Part shown: positions 18,840 through 27,747 of the stretch, in pieces
Layout: each line of letters opens with the position of its first letter
How positions within the stretch are numbered: position 1 is the first letter of the stretch
Source: Beijerinckiaceae bacterium
GTDB lineage: Bacteria > Pseudomonadota > Alphaproteobacteria > Rhizobiales > Beijerinckiaceae
Assembly (NCBI GenBank): GCA_025458025.1
Contig: JALOTF010000021.1
Span: 1 to 36,174 of the forward strand
Direction of reading: 5' to 3'
Length of the DNA stretch: 36,174 bases
Program-made: the position numbers and the translations under genes
Notes under the pieces: model-generated
Databases searched by the model: none
Told to the model about the DNA's origin: nothing
What the model saw: only the letters and a program-made list of their open reading frames with translations

Positions 18840-19781
18840 TCAGTAACGGATGCGGGGGTCGATGAGCGTGTAGATCACATCGACAATGAGGTTAATGAGC
18901 ACGTAGACGAACGAGAACATCAGGACGACCCCCTGAATGACCGGGTAATCGCGCCGGAGGATCGCATCCACCGTGAGGCGCCCGAGGCCGGGGATCGCGA
19001 AGACGCTCTCCGTTACCACCGCGCCGCCGATGAGGAGTGCCACGCCGATGCCGATGACCGTGACAATGGGCACGGCGGCATTCTTCAGCGCATGCAGAAA
19101 CAGGATCGCCTTTTCGCTCACGCCCTTGGCGCGCGCGGTGCGCACGTAATCCTGTTGCAGCACTTCCATCATGGTGGCGCGGGTGATGCGCGCGATGAGC
19201 GCGATATAGATGAAACCGAGTGCGACGGCGGGCAGGATGAGGTTCTCCAGCCACGGCCAGAAGCCCTTGGCAAGCGGGGTATAGCCCTGCACGGGCAGCC
19301 AATCGAGCTTCAGCGAGAAGATCCAGGCGAGCAGGTAGCCCACCACGAAGACCGGCACCGAGAAGCCCAGAACCGAGAGCGCCATGATGGCGCGGTCAAT
19401 GAAGGAATTCGCCTTCCACGCGGCAATCACGCCCAGCGGCACGGCGGTGACGATGGCGAGGATCAGCGTCACCACCATCAGCGAAAGCGTGGGTTCGATG
19501 CGCTGCGCGATGAGATCGGAGACCGGCAGGCTCGTGAAGATCGAGGTGCCGAGATCGCCCTGCAGCACGCGGAACAGCCATTCCGCGAACCGCACGAGAT
19601 AGGGCCGGTCGAGGCCAAGCCCCGCGCGGATGCGTTCCACATCCGCGGGGGTGGCCTGATCGCCGGCGATGATCGCGGCGGGATCACCCGGCGCGATATA
19701 GAGAAGGGAAAAGACGAAGAGCGCGACAAATCCCATGACCGGAATGGTCGCCAGCACGCGTCGCAACAAAAACCCTGACAT
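18840..19781 (-). CDS. Oligopeptide-type ABC transporter permease (DppB-like)
   Basis: A 313-residue permease with the DppB start (FLLRRVLATIPVMGFVALFVFSLLYIAPGDPAAII), six membrane helices and the coupling loop DYVRTARAKGVSEKAILFLHALKNA. It follows the binding-protein gene by 36 bases and precedes the DppC-like gene by 10 bases. The length and motifs are ordinary for the family. Confidence 0.95.
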   Translation of the reverse strand: MSGFLLRRVLATIPVMGFVALFVFSLLYIAPGDPAAIIAGDQATPADVERIRAGLGLDRPYLVRFAEWLFRVLQGDLGTSIFTSLPVSDLIAQRIEPTLSLMVVTLILAIVTAVPLGVIAAWKANSFIDRAIMALSVLGFSVPVFVVGYLLAWIFSLKLDWLPVQGYTPLAKGFWPWLENLILPAVALGFIYIALIARITRATMMEVLQQDYVRTARAKGVSEKAILFLHALKNAAVPIVTVIGIGVALLIGGAVVTESVFAIPGLGRLTVDAILRRDYPVIQGVVLMFSFVYVLINLIVDVIYTLIDPRIRY

Positions 19782-19817
19782 CCCGTCCCCTCTCTTCTTT
19801 TTGCGGAGGTTTTCCGA

Positions 19818-21416
19818 TCAGCTCTTCGAAACATCCCAGAAGAACGGCAGCGGGCCCTTGGTCACGCCCGTCACGTTCTTCCGCCATGCCTGGTAGCTGA
19901 GGAACAGGCCGGTGGGTGCGAAGACCACATCCTCCAGTGCCGCCTGGTTGAGGCGCGCCATGGCCGCCTGCTCGGCCGCCAGATCCGGCGCATCGAACCA
20001 GTTCTGCACTTCCTGCTCCACCCGGTCGCTGGTGGGCCAGCCGAACCACGCCTTGTCGCCGTTGCCGCGAATGGCGGTGTAGGAGGACGGATTGATGCAA
20101 TCCGCGCCCGCATGCCAGGTGTGGAACATGTTCCAGCCACCCTGCCCCGGCGGCGTCTTCTGAGCACGACGCGCACCCACCGTGCCCCAGTCGGTCGCCA
20201 CGAAATCGACATTCATGCCGAGGCGCTTCAGGAGATCGGCGGTCACCTCACCCTGCGCCTTCACGGCCGCGAGATCCTGGCCGACAACGCAGGTGACCGG
20301 CTCGCCCTTGTAGCCGCCTTCTTCCAGCAGCTTCTTGGCGGCGTTGATGTTGCGCATCTTGAGGATGTCGCCGCCTGCCTCGGTGTAGAGCGGCGTGCCC
20401 GGCGTGAAGAAGCCCGGAAGCGGCTTCCAGAGCGCGTTATCGTCGCCGACAATCGCGCGCATGTAATCTTCCTGGTTCATCGCAGTGAGGATCGCGCGGC
20501 GGATCTTCACGTTATTGAAGGGCGGATGCAGGTGGTTCATGCGGAACGCACCGATATTGCCGAGGGGATCGGCGATATCGACATTGATGTTCCGGTTCGC
20601 CTTCAGCAGCGGAATGAGGTCGGCCAGCGGCGTTTCCCACCAATCCACCTCGCCCGATTGCAAAGCCGCCGAAGCGGTTGCCGGATCAGGCATGATCACC
20701 CATTCGATGCGATCGAAATTGATGCGCTTGCCGCCTGCGAGCCAGGAGGCCTTCTCCTCGCGCGGCTTGTAATCGGCGAAGCGCTCGAAGACGGCCTTCG
20801 CGCCCGGCACCCATTCGTTGCGCACGAAGCGCATGGGGCCGGAGCCCACGAATTCGGTGATCTGCTGGAACGGATCGGTCTTGGCGATGCGCTCCGGCAT
20901 GATGAAGGAGCACGGCGCGTTGTTCTTCGCCAGCGCCAGCAGCATCTTCGGATAGGGCTTCTTGAGCGACCAGCGCCAGGTGAGGTCATCCACCGGGGCG
21001 ATCTCGTTCTGGATGGCGCGGATCATCAGGCCCATCGGGTCACGCGCGGACCAGCGCACGAGCGAGGCCACAACATCCTTCGCGGTCACCGGCGCGCCAT
21101 CATGGAACTTCAGGCCCGCACGCAGCTTGAAGGTCCAGACAAGGCCATCGGCGGAAACGCTTTCGGTTTCCACCATCTGGCGCTGTGGCTTGAAGTTCTC
21201 GTCGATGCCGTAGGGCGTATCCCACACCAGGGCGGCGGCGTTGCGCACGACATATTGCGTGCCCCAGATGGGATCGAAATTCGCGAGGTTCGCCTGCGGC
21301 ACGAATTTCAGCACGCGGCTGCCCGCGCCTTGCGCGATCGCGGGGGCGGAAAGCCCGCCGGTGGCGGCCAGCAAGGTCGCGCCGCCGGTCGTCTTGATGA
21401 ATGTTCTGCGGTCCAT
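19818..21416 (-). CDS. Family 5 extracellular solute-binding protein (DppA-like), TAT signal
   Basis: A 532-residue binding protein for an oligopeptide-type ABC importer. The N-terminus MDRRTFIKTTGG, followed by a hydrophobic stretch and APAIAQ, is a twin-arginine signal. Family 5 marks include FKLRAGLKFHDGAPVTAKDVVAS and, later, NNVKIRRAILTAMNQEDYMRAIVG. Family 5 proteins bind peptides but also other ligands such as glutathione, opines and nickel chelates. The adjacent amidase, carbamoylases and ammonia-lyase suggest a modified amino acid as cargo. AGGGAG lies about nine bases before the ATG. Confidence 0.93.
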   Translation of the reverse strand: MDRRTFIKTTGGATLLAATGGLSAPAIAQGAGSRVLKFVPQANLANFDPIWGTQYVVRNAAALVWDTPYGIDENFKPQRQMVETESVSADGLVWTFKLRAGLKFHDGAPVTAKDVVASLVRWSARDPMGLMIRAIQNEIAPVDDLTWRWSLKKPYPKMLLALAKNNAPCSFIMPERIAKTDPFQQITEFVGSGPMRFVRNEWVPGAKAVFERFADYKPREEKASWLAGGKRINFDRIEWVIMPDPATASAALQSGEVDWWETPLADLIPLLKANRNINVDIADPLGNIGAFRMNHLHPPFNNVKIRRAILTAMNQEDYMRAIVGDDNALWKPLPGFFTPGTPLYTEAGGDILKMRNINAAKKLLEEGGYKGEPVTCVVGQDLAAVKAQGEVTADLLKRLGMNVDFVATDWGTVGARRAQKTPPGQGGWNMFHTWHAGADCINPSSYTAIRGNGDKAWFGWPTSDRVEQEVQNWFDAPDLAAEQAAMARLNQAALEDVVFAPTGLFLSYQAWRKNVTGVTKGPLPFFWDVSKS

Positions 21417-21559
21417 CGTGGTGGTCTCCCTGTTGTTCTTGTGACTACCGTTGTTTCAGGCTGCCGCCCGTCCCATGCTGGCATGCAGCGCGTTGAATGC
21501 GTCTAAGGCCCAGTCCCGCTCTCTCGTTCTGGTATGATGGCCCTCCCCGCTCCTCTCCC

Positions 21560-22987
21560 TTACCTTGCAACTTTGACGCCGTTTTTCGGCGCGCTGATCA
21601 GCGCGAAAGGTCGCGCCTTCTCGAAAGCCTCGGCCACCGCCATCACCAGCCGATCCGCCCCGTATCGACCCACGATCTGCAGGCCCGCCGGCAATCCATT
21701 CTGCGTGAGTCCGGAGGGCACAGAGGCTGCCGGCTGCTGCGTGAGGTTGAACGGGTAAGTGAAGGGCGTCCAGCGTGTCCAATCCGTGCCGTAGCGCCCG
21801 TGCTGCGGCGTGAGGCAGCCTGCCTCGAAGGCAGGCAAAGGCAGCGTCGGCGTGACCAGCAGATCGAACCGGTCATGGAATGCGTTCATGCGCATCGCGA
21901 GCGCATTGCGCTGGTAGAGCAGCGCATCGACATAGGCCGCCGAGGAAATCCCTTCGCCCATCCGCGCGATCTCGACGAGGCCCGGGTCCATCTTTGCGCG
22001 ATCCGCCGGCATGATGTTCGCAAGCGCGAGGGCTGCACCGGAGGACCAGAGCGTCATCAACGGCGCGATGGGGTCCGCGAAGCCGGGATCGGCTTCCTCG
22101 GCAACAGCCCCCAGGCCGGCGAGCACATCCACAGCCTCGCGCGTGAGCCGGGCGATATCCGGATCGACCTCCACATCAAAGCCAAGCTTCGGCGAATAGC
22201 CGATGCGCAAACCCTTGAGACTGCGCTCCACCCCCTCGACGTAATTCTCCGGCGGCAGGTTCGCCATCATGTCGCGCGCATCGGGCCGGGCAATGACATC
22301 CAGCGCCAGCGCGCTGTCACGCACGGTGCGCGTCAGCGGCCCGAGATGCGCGAGCACGCCCATTGTCGAGATCGGGTAAGCCGGCACGCGGCCGAAACTC
22401 GTCTTAATGCCGAAGACACCCGTGAAGGCCGCGGGGATGCGGATCGAACCCGCGCCATCCGTTCCGAGATGGATGCAACCGAGGTTCAAAGCCGCACAGA
22501 CCGCGGCGCCCGAGGAAGAGCCGCCCGGCGAGGTAGAGAGATCCCACGGGTTGCGCGTCATGCCCGTCAGCGGGCTATCCGCGCAGCCTTTCCAGCCATA
22601 TTCCGGCATGGTCGTCTTGCCGAGGAACACCGTGCCCGCCGCGCGCAGCTTGTCGGCCACCGGGCAATCCTGCGCTTCGGGCGTGGCGGATGACACCGCC
22701 GAACCGCGCCGGTTCGGCCATCCCGCCACGGCGAGATTGTCCTTAATCGTCACCGGCACGCCATCAATGGGCGAAAGCGGAGCACCGGCCTGCCAGCGCG
22801 CCTCGGAGGCGCGCGCCATGGCCAACGTGGCATCCGCGTCGCGATGCACGAAAGCATTCACCTGCGGCTCGAAAGCTTCGATCCGCGCGAGGTGATCCTT
22901 CGCGACTTCCACCGGCGAGAGTTTCCCCGCCGCATAAGCCGCCCCAAGCTCAGCGGCGGAGAACTGGGAGATGGCCCCCTCAGGCAT
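21560..22987 (-). CDS. Amidase-signature family amidase
   Basis: A 475-residue amidase-signature enzyme that hydrolyses a carboxamide. The Ser-cisSer-Lys triad is visible: K82 in TIKDNLAV, the cis-Ser in SPGGSSSGAA (157-159) and the nucleophile S181 in GTDGAGSIRIPAA. It resembles GatA but stands alone, without gatB or gatC, so it is a catabolic amidase rather than the tRNA amidotransferase. The ATG at 22987 overlaps the end of the upstream hydrolase gene by 8 bases; a longer reading to 23026 lies wholly inside that gene and was rejected. The substrate is unknown; an amide arising from the imported compound is likely. Confidence 0.9.
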   Translation of the reverse strand: MPEGAISQFSAAELGAAYAAGKLSPVEVAKDHLARIEAFEPQVNAFVHRDADATLAMARASEARWQAGAPLSPIDGVPVTIKDNLAVAGWPNRRGSAVSSATPEAQDCPVADKLRAAGTVFLGKTTMPEYGWKGCADSPLTGMTRNPWDLSTSPGGSSSGAAVCAALNLGCIHLGTDGAGSIRIPAAFTGVFGIKTSFGRVPAYPISTMGVLAHLGPLTRTVRDSALALDVIARPDARDMMANLPPENYVEGVERSLKGLRIGYSPKLGFDVEVDPDIARLTREAVDVLAGLGAVAEEADPGFADPIAPLMTLWSSGAALALANIMPADRAKMDPGLVEIARMGEGISSAAYVDALLYQRNALAMRMNAFHDRFDLLVTPTLPLPAFEAGCLTPQHGRYGTDWTRWTPFTYPFNLTQQPAASVPSGLTQNGLPAGLQIVGRYGADRLVMAVAEAFEKARPFALISAPKNGVKVAR

Positions 22988-24209
22988 TGGCTTCCTCCCA
23001 CGCGATCTCGGCCAACACATTCGCACCGGCGATGATGTCGGCCTCGGTCGAGAATTCTTTGGGATTGTGCGAGAGACCCCCGATGGAGGGAACGAAAATC
23101 ATCGCGGTGGGGCAGAGCGTCGCCATCATCTGCGCATCATGCCCGGCTCCGGAGACGATGCGGCGCACCGAATGCCCATGCGCCTTCGCAGCCTGTTCCA
23201 CCCGCGCAATCAGCCGCTCGTCAAAGGGCTGTGAGGGGAAGCGCGCGAGATCGCGGATGGCGAGGCCCACCCCCGCCTTCTCCGCGATGTCCTGGGCATA
23301 GGCGCGGATCTCGGCCTCGGCCTTGTCGAGCAGGGCATCGACAGGGTTGCGCAGGTCGAGCGTGCAGATCACCGTCTCGGGCACGACATTCACATTGCCC
23401 GGCTCGACCCGGATGACGCCCATATTCGCAAGCTGCCCCTCGATGCGCTGGGTGACCTCATGCGCAAAGAGATTGACGCGCGCGGCGGCGAGCCCGGCAT
23501 CTTTCCGATACTTCATTGGCGTCGTGCCGCCATGGTTCGGCTGGCCAGTGAAGGTGAATTCGAGCCAGGTGATCGCCTGCACGCCCGTCACCGCGCCGAT
23601 GCCAAAGCCTTCTTGCTCCAGCACCGGCCCCTGCTCGATATGCAGTTCGAAATAGGCCCTGGCCTTCAGGAATCCCGGCTTTTCTGCGCCTTTGTAGCCG
23701 ATCTTCTCAAGCTCCTCACCCAGCACGAAACCCTCGGCATCGCGCTCGGCATAGACTTGCTCCGGGCTCTTCGCACCGGCCCAGACCACCGAACCCAGCA
23801 TATCCGGGTGGAAGCGCGCGCCCTCCTCATTGGTGAAGGCGATCAGCGCGAGATCACGCTTCGGCGTGAGGCCGAGATCGCGCAGGGTCGCCATAAGTTC
23901 GAGTCCGGCGATCACGCCCAAAGCGCCATCATAACGACCGCCGGTGCCGACCGTATCGATATGTGATCCTACGATGACCGCCGGGCCTTCCTCCTGACCC
24001 TTCAAAATGCCGACGATGTTGCCGACCGCATCCACACGGACATCCAGCTTGAGATCGCGCATGCGCGCCGCGAGCCAGTTCCGGCCGAGGCGATCTTCAT
24101 CTGTCAGCGCCATCCGACGGCACCCGCCCTCGGGCGTCGCACCGATGGAGCCGAGGTCCATCAGGGTGGAAAAAAGGCGCGGACCGTTAATGCGGATATT
24201 GCTGGCCAT
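22980..24209 (-). CDS. M20-type N-carbamoyl-L-amino acid / allantoate amidohydrolase family enzyme
   Basis: A 409-residue binuclear metal hydrolase of the HyuC/AllC/beta-ureidopropionase group. Metal ligands: H83 (GSHIDTV), D94 (GRYDGALGV), the E128-E129 pair (NEEGARF), H190 (ELHIEQGPVLE) and a late histidine H357 (GAGHDAQMM). The dimerisation/lid segment carries TGQPNHGGTTPM, typical of carbamoylases. It removes a carbamoyl group from an N-carbamoyl-L-amino acid or acts on a related ureide; the family cannot be split by eye. Together with the D-carbamoylase at 13837-14784 the locus covers both stereochemical series. It starts 3 bases after the aldehyde dehydrogenase stop. Confidence 0.88.
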   Translation of the reverse strand: MASNIRINGPRLFSTLMDLGSIGATPEGGCRRMALTDEDRLGRNWLAARMRDLKLDVRVDAVGNIVGILKGQEEGPAVIVGSHIDTVGTGGRYDGALGVIAGLELMATLRDLGLTPKRDLALIAFTNEEGARFHPDMLGSVVWAGAKSPEQVYAERDAEGFVLGEELEKIGYKGAEKPGFLKARAYFELHIEQGPVLEQEGFGIGAVTGVQAITWLEFTFTGQPNHGGTTPMKYRKDAGLAAARVNLFAHEVTQRIEGQLANMGVIRVEPGNVNVVPETVICTLDLRNPVDALLDKAEAEIRAYAQDIAEKAGVGLAIRDLARFPSQPFDERLIARVEQAAKAHGHSVRRIVSGAGHDAQMMATLCPTAMIFVPSIGGLSHNPKEFSTEADIIAGANVLAEIAWEEANA

Positions 24210-24212
24210 GGT

Positions 24213-25730
24213 TTACTCCCGCAATCCCGCAGCATAGCCGAAGGCGATGGCCGGCTGGGCCGCCGTTTCCACCCACACGGCCTTGGCCTGCGTGTATTCC
24301 TGCAGGGCATCGAGCCCGCTCGAACGGCCATGCCCGCTCATTCCAAAACCTCCGAACGGCACGGACACGTGGATCGTCTTGTAGGAATTGACCCAGAACG
24401 TGCCGGCACGCACGCCTGCCGCCACGCGATGGGCGCGCCCGACATCCCCCGTCCAGACCGCACCCGCGAGACCAAAGGCCGTGGCATTCGCCAGCGCGAT
24501 GGCCTCTTCCTCGTCATCGAAGGGGATGGCGGTCAGCACGGGGCCGAACACCTCCTCCTGCGCGAGGCTCGCGGCGTTGGAGAGTCCCGCGACCAGCGTG
24601 GGAGCCACGAAATAGCCATGGCCATCTTGAGCGCCGCCCGTGATGAGCTGGCCGCCTTCCTTCACGCCCGCCGCGATGAGATCCTTCACGCGGGCGAATT
24701 GCCTGGCATTGTTGATAGGGCCGATCTCGGTCGCGGGATCGAGCGGATCGCCCAGCTTCAGCTTCTTCGCGCCCTCGGCGATGCGCGCGACAAGCTCATC
24801 ATGCACCTTGCGATGGACGAGAAGGCGCGAACCCGCGACGCAGCTCTGCCCGGCGCCGGAGAAAATCGCGGCCTGCGCGCCAATCGCCGCGCGGGCGAGA
24901 TCCGAATCCGGGAAGACGATGTTGGCGCTCTTGCCGCCGAGTTCAAGCACGGCAGGGATGAGCCGCTTCGCGGCGGCCTCGGCGATCTTCCGGCCTGTCG
25001 GCACGGAGCCGACGAACACAACCTTCTCGACTACAGGCGAATCCAGCGCGGCCTGCCCCGTCGTGTGGCCATAGCCCGCGAGCACGTTCACCACGCCCGC
25101 CGGCAGGCCCGCCGCCTCGGCGATGCCCGCGAGTACCAGCGACGTGATCGGCGTGAGTTCGGAGGGCTTCAGAACCACGGCATTGCCCGTGGCGATGGCC
25201 GGAGCGATCTGCCATCCTGCCGTGAAGATCGGCGCGTTCCAAGGGGTGATCTGCAGCACCACGCCAAAGGGCTCGCGGCGGGTATAAACGAGATGCGAGG
25301 TCGGGACCGGGATGACCTCGCCACTGAGCTTGTCGCACCAGCCGCCATAATACTCAAACATCTCGGCGACCTTGGCGACCTCGACGCGCGCATCGCGGAT
25401 GGGCTTGCCGGCCGCGAGACTTTCCAGCTTCGCCAGCGCTTCCGCGTGCGCCCTCACCTGCCGGCCGATCTCCTGCATGATCCGCCCGCGCTGCGCCGGG
25501 TTCACGGCTGACCACGCCCGAAATCCGGCGCGCGCCGCTTCCGTCGCCTGCCGCGCGACGCTCGCGCCGGCATCGGGATAGGTCAGGAGCGTTTGCCCGT
25601 TAGCGGGGTTGGTAATGGTGATGGCCTCGCCTTCGCCCGCCACCATCTCCCCGCCGATCCGCGAGCCGATCGCCGGCAGGAATGCGCCGAGCGGTTCAAG
25701 ACAGGCGGCGAGAGCAGGGTGAAGGGTCAT
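24213..25730 (-). CDS. NAD(P)-dependent aldehyde dehydrogenase
   Basis: A 505-residue enzyme of the classical aldehyde dehydrogenase superfamily, oxidising an aldehyde to the acid. Key residues: N165 in ITPWNAP, the cofactor loop FVGSVPTGRKIA, the general base E263 in LELGGKSAN and the nucleophile C297 in GQSCVAGSR. Its ATG overlaps the stop of the dehydrogenase gene upstream (ATGA). The family member closest by feel is of the betaine/gamma-aminobutyraldehyde type, but the substrate is not determined. With the 3-hydroxyacid dehydrogenase it may process a semialdehyde arising from the imported compound. Confidence 0.92.
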   Translation of the reverse strand: MTLHPALAACLEPLGAFLPAIGSRIGGEMVAGEGEAITITNPANGQTLLTYPDAGASVARQATEAARAGFRAWSAVNPAQRGRIMQEIGRQVRAHAEALAKLESLAAGKPIRDARVEVAKVAEMFEYYGGWCDKLSGEVIPVPTSHLVYTRREPFGVVLQITPWNAPIFTAGWQIAPAIATGNAVVLKPSELTPITSLVLAGIAEAAGLPAGVVNVLAGYGHTTGQAALDSPVVEKVVFVGSVPTGRKIAEAAAKRLIPAVLELGGKSANIVFPDSDLARAAIGAQAAIFSGAGQSCVAGSRLLVHRKVHDELVARIAEGAKKLKLGDPLDPATEIGPINNARQFARVKDLIAAGVKEGGQLITGGAQDGHGYFVAPTLVAGLSNAASLAQEEVFGPVLTAIPFDDEEEAIALANATAFGLAGAVWTGDVGRAHRVAAGVRAGTFWVNSYKTIHVSVPFGGFGMSGHGRSSGLDALQEYTQAKAVWVETAAQPAIAFGYAAGLRE

Positions 25731-26602
25731 GCGCCTTGTCCCTCGCCGCGCAGTTCAACAATCCGGTTGAAATCCTCACCATCCGGCAGGCTCGCGACAC
25801 TCGCGGCCCAGATGCCGGCAACCGCTTTTGCCAGCGGCGGGGCGATCTCGAGTTCGTCCATCAGTTGAGCCGCGAGGCGAATATCCTTGCGCATCAGCCC
25901 CATGGTGAAGCCGGAATTGAAGGCGCCATTGGCGATCCAGTTCGGCAGGTTCACCTCGCTGACGCCGGAGCGACCGGAGCCAGCATTGATGCCGGAGAAC
26001 ACCGTCTGGACATCAAGACCCGCCTCCTCAATCAGGCCCATCGCCTCGCCGAGCAGCACGAGATTGGCCCCACAGAGCAGATTGTTCACGAGCTTCGTGA
26101 CATGCCCGGCCCCGCTGGGGCCGACATGCACACGCTTTGCGCTCATCGCTTCGAGCAGTGGCATCGCGCGGGCGAGATCTGCCGCCTCGCCACCGATCAC
26201 CATGGTCATGGTGCCGGACAGCGCGCCTTTCGGGCCACCGGAGACCGGCGCATCGATCATGGCGAACCCCGCCGCGCGCAGCTTCCCCGCGAGGTCGCGT
26301 GTCACGCCGGGTTCGGAAGTGGTGGTGTCGATGATGAGCGTGCCGGGCGCAGCATGGGCGAGAATACCCTCGCTTCCCTCGATCACCGCGCGCACAGCGG
26401 CGGCATGGGGCAGCGAGAGGATGATGATGTCGCAGGCACGGATGAGTGCGGGCAGAGTTTCGGCAATCGCGATTGCCTCGGCGGCGCGCGAGGCGCGGGT
26501 ATCAGCGGAAAGGTCGAAGCCCAGAACGGCGTGGCCGTTGCGCAGCAGCGAGAGCGCCATGCCCCGCCCCATATTGCCCAATCCGATCAAACCTGCAGGC
26601 AT
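25727..26602 (-). CDS. 3-hydroxyisobutyrate dehydrogenase family oxidoreductase
   Basis: A 291-residue beta-hydroxyacid dehydrogenase. The Rossmann motif GLIGLGNMGRGMA is at residues 4-16, the substrate loop DAPVSGGPKGA at 117-127, and the catalytic lysine is K170 in GAGHVTKLVNN. Family members interconvert 3-hydroxyacids and semialdehydes (3-hydroxyisobutyrate, tartronate semialdehyde). I prefer the ATG at 26602, about ten bases after a GGGGAG; a GTG at 26614 is in frame but sits directly on that sequence. It is the first gene of the minus-strand catabolic cluster and divergent from lysR. Confidence 0.88.
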   Translation of the reverse strand: MPAGLIGLGNMGRGMALSLLRNGHAVLGFDLSADTRASRAAEAIAIAETLPALIRACDIIILSLPHAAAVRAVIEGSEGILAHAAPGTLIIDTTTSEPGVTRDLAGKLRAAGFAMIDAPVSGGPKGALSGTMTMVIGGEAADLARAMPLLEAMSAKRVHVGPSGAGHVTKLVNNLLCGANLVLLGEAMGLIEEAGLDVQTVFSGINAGSGRSGVSEVNLPNWIANGAFNSGFTMGLMRKDIRLAAQLMDELEIAPPLAKAVAGIWAASVASLPDGEDFNRIVELRGEGQGA

Positions 26603-26680
26603 GAACAGCGGCACTCCCCTTATCCCGCAAGCAGGCTATTCGGCCAAAGCGGGCTCTGCAAAGGCATCTCGCCATCCGTT

Positions 26681-26703
26681 ACCGTTGACTCCTGAGCAAC
26701 GGT
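26681..26703. promoter_or_regulatory. Likely LysR operator between the catabolic operon and lysR
   Basis: ACCGTTG-ACTCCTGAG-CAACGGT is a perfect 7-bp inverted repeat containing the T-N11-A signature of LysR-type regulator sites. It lies about 27 bases before the lysR start and about 80 bases before the first gene of the divergent operon, the usual position for autoregulation and activation from one site. Confidence 0.65.
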
Positions 26704-26729
26704 CGTTCCAGTCTTGGGGCGGAGGGCCT

Positions 26730-27644
26730 ATGGCAGACCGGCTGGATGATCATCACCTGCGATATCTCGTGGAGGCCGTGCGCAGCGGCTCCGTGCGTGC
26801 GGCAGCCGACGTGTTGGGCGTGAACCCCTCCGTCGTCAGCCGCCAGATCGCGGAACTCGAAAGCGAACTCGGCATCCCCCTGCTGGAGCGCCTGCCGCGC
26901 GGCGTGCGGGCTACGGAAGCGGGCGAATTCCTCGCGACACATTTCCGCCAACAGATGACCGAGCGCAGCGATGCCCTCGCCCGCATCCGGGAGATGCGCG
27001 GGCTGATGCGCGGGCATATCTCGATCATCATCGGGGGCGGGTTCGTGTCGGATATCATTTCGGGGCCACTTACGCGGTTCTGGGAGCGGCATCCGCGCAT
27101 CACCATGACGGTGGAGATCGGCGGGGCGGACGAGATCACCCGTGCTGTGGCGGAGGATCGCTTCCATCTCGGGATGGGGTTCAACGTGCCGCCGCATCCG
27201 CAGGTGCGCGTGGTGGAGGCAGCCACGCAACCTCTGGCGCTGATCGTGCGGCCAGACCACGAGCTTGCGCGGCGACAGGAGCCGATTTCGCTGAAGGAAA
27301 TCGCGCAATATCCACTTGCACTTTTGCCGGTCGGAACCGGTGCGCGGCAGCGCATTGCCCTGGCGGAGCAGGCCGAGGGCCTCGTGCTCAGCCCCCGGCT
27401 CAACACGAGTTCACTGGAAATGCTGCGGCAATTCGTGCGCGACGGCCATGGCCTCACCTTCCTGCCGGCTTTCGCGATCAACGCGGAAATCGCCGCGGGA
27501 ACGCTTGTGGCCCTGCCGGTGGAGAGCGATATTCTCGCGAGCACCCAATCGCAGGTGATCACGCGGCTGGGGCGCGCGCTTCCGGCGGCTGCCGTGGAAC
27601 TGCTGCGCTTCCTTGTGCGCGAAATGCGGGCCTTCCGGCGCTGA
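26730..27644 (+). CDS. LysR-family transcriptional regulator
   Basis: A 304-residue LysR-type regulator. The helix-turn-helix spans about residues 16-45 (GSVRAAADVLGVNPSVVSRQIAELE), followed by the linker helix and a two-lobed effector-binding domain from about residue 90. The ATG at 26730 has GGAGG six bases upstream. The same frame stays open far upstream (to 25887), but that part is antisense to the dehydrogenase gene. It is divergent from the catabolic cluster and shares a 127-base intergenic region with a T-N11-A palindrome, so it probably controls that cluster with a substrate or intermediate as effector. Confidence 0.93.
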   Translation: MADRLDDHHLRYLVEAVRSGSVRAAADVLGVNPSVVSRQIAELESELGIPLLERLPRGVRATEAGEFLATHFRQQMTERSDALARIREMRGLMRGHISIIIGGGFVSDIISGPLTRFWERHPRITMTVEIGGADEITRAVAEDRFHLGMGFNVPPHPQVRVVEAATQPLALIVRPDHELARRQEPISLKEIAQYPLALLPVGTGARQRIALAEQAEGLVLSPRLNTSSLEMLRQFVRDGHGLTFLPAFAINAEIAAGTLVALPVESDILASTQSQVITRLGRALPAAAVELLRFLVREMRAFRR

Positions 27645-27645
27645 G

Positions 27646-27664
27646 GCGCGGATCGGCTCCGCGC
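27646..27664 (+). terminator. GC-rich hairpin directly after lysR
   Basis: GCGCGGA-TCGGC-TCCGCGC is a perfect 7-bp stem with a 5-base loop, beginning 1 base after the lysR stop. No T tract follows, so termination would be weak or Rho-assisted. It separates lysR from the alcohol dehydrogenase gene. Confidence 0.45.
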
Positions 27665-27747
27665 GACAATCGCAGTTGCGCAGGAACGCGGCCTGCCCGA
27701 CAACGGCAGCCCGAGGCGCAACGCATAACCCGAGAGCAGCAAGGCCC

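Noticed and set aside
25887-26729. Plus-strand extension upstream of lysR giving a 585-residue protein.
   Set aside because: The extra part is antisense to the 3-hydroxyisobutyrate dehydrogenase-like gene and unlike any LysR sequence; the ATG at 26730 has a strong Shine-Dalgarno.
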